The notes beneath the pieces were generated by a model, which had not been told where the DNA came from, made no database searches, and worked only from the letters and a program-made list of their open reading frames with translations. The position numbers and the translations under genes are program-made. A stretch of DNA of 64,000 nt from Chryseobacterium paludis (lineage in GTDB: Bacteria; Bacteroidota; Bacteroidia; Flavobacteriales; Weeksellaceae): contig NZ_CP099966.1 in assembly GCF_025403485.1 (NCBI RefSeq), forward strand, positions 2,418,001 to 2,482,000, given 5' to 3'. Every line of letters begins with the position of its first letter. Within the stretch, counting starts at the first letter, position 1. Positions 62,201-64,000 of the stretch are shown here, in pieces.

Positions 62201-64000
62201 CCAATGTCAGATCATTAAGAGATGACATCGCCATTTTTCCAACCACCTTCCCACTTACGATCTGATTTCCAGGTTTATTAGTAAAATAATTCATGTTCAG
62301 ATAGGTAACATCAGCATTTACATCTGTTGCAATTCTTGATGTACTGAAATCAATAAGTCCTTTTATCGTAGCTTTAGCCTGCTCATCATTTACTGTGATT
62401 GTTCCATTATATTTTTTGTGATCCAATAAACCGTCCAGATAAAGATTGTTAATTTCTTTATTCATGATCTCAATACTTGAAATCTGAGATTTTGTAGTCA
62501 GCCGCATGGTATTAACATCGAAGCTTTGTCCATCGATATCAAATTTCCCTGATATTAATCCTACTGATTTATTTTTTGTAATGACTGAAGTATTTAGGTC
62601 TGTTGCTTCCACATATCCAGAGTACTTTGGCATTGCCGTACTATATCCTGTAAGAGAAAGTTTAGAAATCTTAGCCTGTCCGATTCCCGTCATTAAATTA
62701 CCATTGGGAATATAGATCTGATCAGGATTCACTCTTGCTGATCCATTGTATTTTAGTTTTCCAAAATCATCTGCAAAGTTCTTCATCTTTTTAGAGATAA
62801 ATGAAGGCATCATTACTTTTAGATCTTTATAGGTAAAGTCTGTAGAAAGGTTATTTGTTTCGATCAGGAATTTACCCTTTAAAAGATTATTTACCTTCAT
62901 GGTCTGAGTCGCAATATTCACGTCAGGATTTCTAATAAGGAAATTTTCAAGGTAAAATTTATTTAATGGCCCTGTCATTTTCCCAGAAACATTAAAGGGC
63001 TTAAAGTTATCCCAATTGGTAACAAAGTAACTGATATCATAACCACTTAGCTGACTTCCCTGATTAAGATTCATATCCCATCTTACCCTATCTGCAAAAT
63101 CTGCCCATGAACCATTATTAAGATTAAACTTAATATCTCCCTGTAAAAGAGTATGATCTGTATTTAGGGTTAAATCTTTAAGAGAAAGGGATTTATGAGT
63201 CAGTGACAATTCAGTGGAGAAAGTATCTACAAAGTGAGATTTTCCCCATCTTGTAGTTACAAAAGATAAGTTATTAATAAGTGCTGAAATGTCAGCTCCA
63301 TTAACTTTTAAATTAGGGGCTTTCAGGTTAAATTTAGTGGCAGTCAGCCATTTCCCTGCTTCACCAGGTGAATTTTGATTAACAATCGAAACCTTAGAAT
63401 CTACGATATGTACTCTGGAGTTTAATTGGAAAGCAGGTTTTTTAGGATCTCTTTTCTTTCCATTATCAAACAATTGTGTAAAACGTATGAAGTTGGAAAT
63501 GCTATCCCCTTTATAAGTGATTACTTTCACATCTGCATTTACCATGGTAAGGGAATTAAAACTCAGCGAGTTACTTTTCCCTGAAATTGCCCCAGCCGCC
63601 AGTGACAACCAATCTGAATTGGCACGAAATTCCCGGGCTTTAATAAACTCTAGCCCTTTATAATCTTTAACTTTTAATCCTTTAATAGTAACATTCCCGA
63701 AATAATTCACTTCCACACTTTCTGTGGACATTTTTGCTTTGAAATCTTTATTAACGATTTGCAATGCCTGATCAGCTGCCCATTGCTTAGTAACAGGAAG
63801 ATTTATAATAACTATAACCGCAACAATAAGGGAAAAACCTAACCAGAATAAAATGAGCAGAAGCCTTGCCCACCAGGAATAGCTGGTAACATCTTTAGCA
63901 GCCTGCTTGCCAAACTCCTGGGCAGTTTCCACAGGATGATGAACGGCATCTGAAGCCAGTTCAGATGCCTCTTTTACGGTTTCTTTTACCTTCTCCTCTA
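59289..64000 (-). CDS. TamB-like translocation/assembly module protein (N-terminus off window)
   Basis: Very long (over 1,560 residues visible) leftward gene. One transmembrane helix (LLLILFWLGFSLIVAVIVII) near the N-terminus anchors it in the inner membrane. A long repetitive beta-rich periplasmic stretch follows, typical of AsmA/TamB proteins that bridge the envelope. The C-terminal DUF490 domain includes LSPRIKVKTGLGIPLT. The frame stays open past GTG 63932 to the window edge, encoding a charged helical segment (EKVKETVKEASELASDAV), so the real start lies outside. Confidence 0.88.
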   Translation of the reverse strand, partial: EEKVKETVKEASELASDAVHHPVETAQEFGKQAAKDVTSYSWWARLLLILFWLGFSLIVAVIVIINLPVTKQWAADQALQIVNKDFKAKMSTESVEVNYFGNVTIKGLKVKDYKGLEFIKAREFRANSDWLSLAAGAISGKSNSLSFNSLTMVNADVKVITYKGDSISNFIRFTQLFDNGKKRDPKKPAFQLNSRVHIVDSKVSIVNQNSPGEAGKWLTATKFNLKAPNLKVNGADISALINNLSFVTTRWGKSHFVDTFSTELSLTHKSLSLKDLTLNTDHTLLQGDIKFNLNNGSWADFADRVRWDMNLNQGSQLSGYDISYFVTNWDNFKPFNVSGKMTGPLNKFYLENFLIRNPDVNIATQTMKVNNLLKGKFLIETNNLSTDFTYKDLKVMMPSFISKKMKNFADDFGKLKYNGSARVNPDQIYIPNGNLMTGIGQAKISKLSLTGYSTAMPKYSGYVEATDLNTSVITKNKSVGLISGKFDIDGQSFDVNTMRLTTKSQISSIEIMNKEINNLYLDGLLDHKKYNGTITVNDEQAKATIKGLIDFSTSRIATDVNADVTYLNMNYFTNKPGNQIVSGKVVGKMAMSSLNDLTLDVEANNINFATATQKYIVPNAKLKTFIEAGGRVISVDAPGAVNGKISGKYNLADLAGMVENGLGKILVGPPPRKLYRGQNFAMNFDVQQGLVSYFLPDLKLPQGALVEGQYDGNSNNLILNVDAASLKYMMTKEVEITEADKALAEANPAYKINARDNITRDSALVDSVMVRINTANLDEQLYAKINKVQYNKNILKDITLSGKNENNTTLHLATKFKHGSPEDELEDKLKEYAINVNQSTNEFGDFVFKFDPTEVKFNEVTWAIDTSPELDHSITYRKKTSDFEIRNLKIYSDKSVLFIKESTFKSAKDFYVDADINDFSIEKLLEMQSGGNSMNLKGLANGSVKIRMDKSTLQPLVDLTVDDIKMNGSDMGDLTISATNSFSLNVYDIDVKVTSAGVIGNNNLHLTGTVNNNTSSPTIDLVAEMREFNVSFAQQFVRSIFGNLRGKATGDLKINGTLKNLDYSGDIALKEFGLKLLFTGVDYSFDDTVIPLSKGLAILNNIEVHDGRSNSKGNISGAIQFETLSSMGVNLVMRADNLLVLNSTQKDLDLFWGRVYGQGDLYIDGPVSGLSITTPNMKALSGSTFTFNSSSTSNVEEFKMLRFLKEGKDGLVTLEDKKKTGANMHIDFSLDVDKGTTVNVLVGDDVGNITVKGEAKNLKFQMNRQGGIAMAGTYRVDNGTFVSKAILNKTFQIEKGSSIRWDGDAMKPALNITANYVRMVSNAGQYLNMGNLQPISILLQANITQSLVDPKIDLDVSALDVSSQVKETLAAKMSQEGEKVLQFGSILLLNSFNISNTGGVGVDVAGVAESSGYNMLLKQLGSVLNTMSNEFQIDLNYVKGDQNSNTGDRANAGVSFALSPRIKVKTGLGIPLTKTESTEANYLSGEGSIEYDISKKNDGSLVLRGYSKPTNIGMGPGGTGTNGSANQAYGGGVVWSKSFNSLFKRKRKDKKQPDVKKEIKTDSLKAEGK

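Noticed and set aside
1..64000. CRISPR arrays, tRNA or rRNA genes, insertion sequences or phage genes
   Set aside because: No regularly spaced repeats, cloverleaf-like sequences, transposase or phage structural motifs were seen on either strand by reading; short tRNAs could still be missed without a scan.

Overview
The window looks like chromosome of a Flavobacteriia/Weeksellaceae bacterium, most likely Chryseobacterium or a close relative. The DNA is AT-rich and Shine-Dalgarno sites are largely absent. Several genes are preceded by the Bacteroidota promoter pattern (TTTG, about 19 bp, TAnnTTTG). Secreted proteins carry short MKK-type signal peptides ending in AQ. Typical phylum families are present: GLPGLI-like, DUF4292/LolA-like, HipA-like kinase plus DUF3037, split transketolase, and GG-leader bacteriocin-like peptides. 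No tRNA, rRNA, CRISPR array, insertion sequence or prophage was recognised. Taxonomy is inferred from content only.

Layout. 1-7.4 kb: tyrosine/homogentisate catabolism (hmgA cut by the window edge, a CoA-transferase, hppD, fahA) and a flavin reductase. 7.5-10.8 kb: a leftward run of alpha/beta hydrolase, AraC regulator, outer-membrane-like protein and arylamine N-acetyltransferase. 10.9-13.2 kb: HipA-like kinase overlapping a DUF3037 gene, then a secreted esterase. 13.4-19.0 kb: CstA, then a TPP-riboswitch-controlled thiamine salvage operon (thiM-thiE-thiD-tenA-HAD phosphatase) whose last gene is frameshifted in an A8 run. 19.0-24.2 kb: TonB-dependent receptor with a dyad over its promoter, and a UvrD/PcrA helicase. 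24.4-24.9 kb: two tandem small genes for double-glycine-leader peptides with a C-C-CC-C-C cysteine pattern. 25-31.6 kb: an M16 peptidase pair, secG, recR, a glycosyltransferase, a LURP-one-like protein and a lipoprotein. 31.8-40.8 kb: pepD, ferredoxin and its reductase, pheS, a YceI lipoprotein, an orphan ABC ATPase, a candidate structured RNA, yjdM and an RsmB-type methyltransferase. 41-47.4 kb: a GLPGLI-like/PNGase F-like fusion, asnB, a secreted protein of unknown function and an MFS exporter. 47.5-51.8 kb: a redox/electrophile-stress cluster (two pirins, two small acetyltransferases, an FMN reductase, TMEM175, YjdI, OsmC). 51.9-57.1 kb: a Na+/solute symporter and split transketolase with a secreted protein between its halves. 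57.1-64 kb: a TetR-DUF1348 unit with a clear operator, a small membrane protein, an Lrp regulator and most of a TamB-like protein running off the right edge.

Most of the window is ordinary core metabolism. The least expected items are the tandem cystine-knot-like peptides, the HipA-like/DUF3037 pair, the A8 frameshift in the tenA-linked phosphatase, the GLPGLI/PNGase fusion, and the structured intergenic RNA candidate near 38.8 kb.
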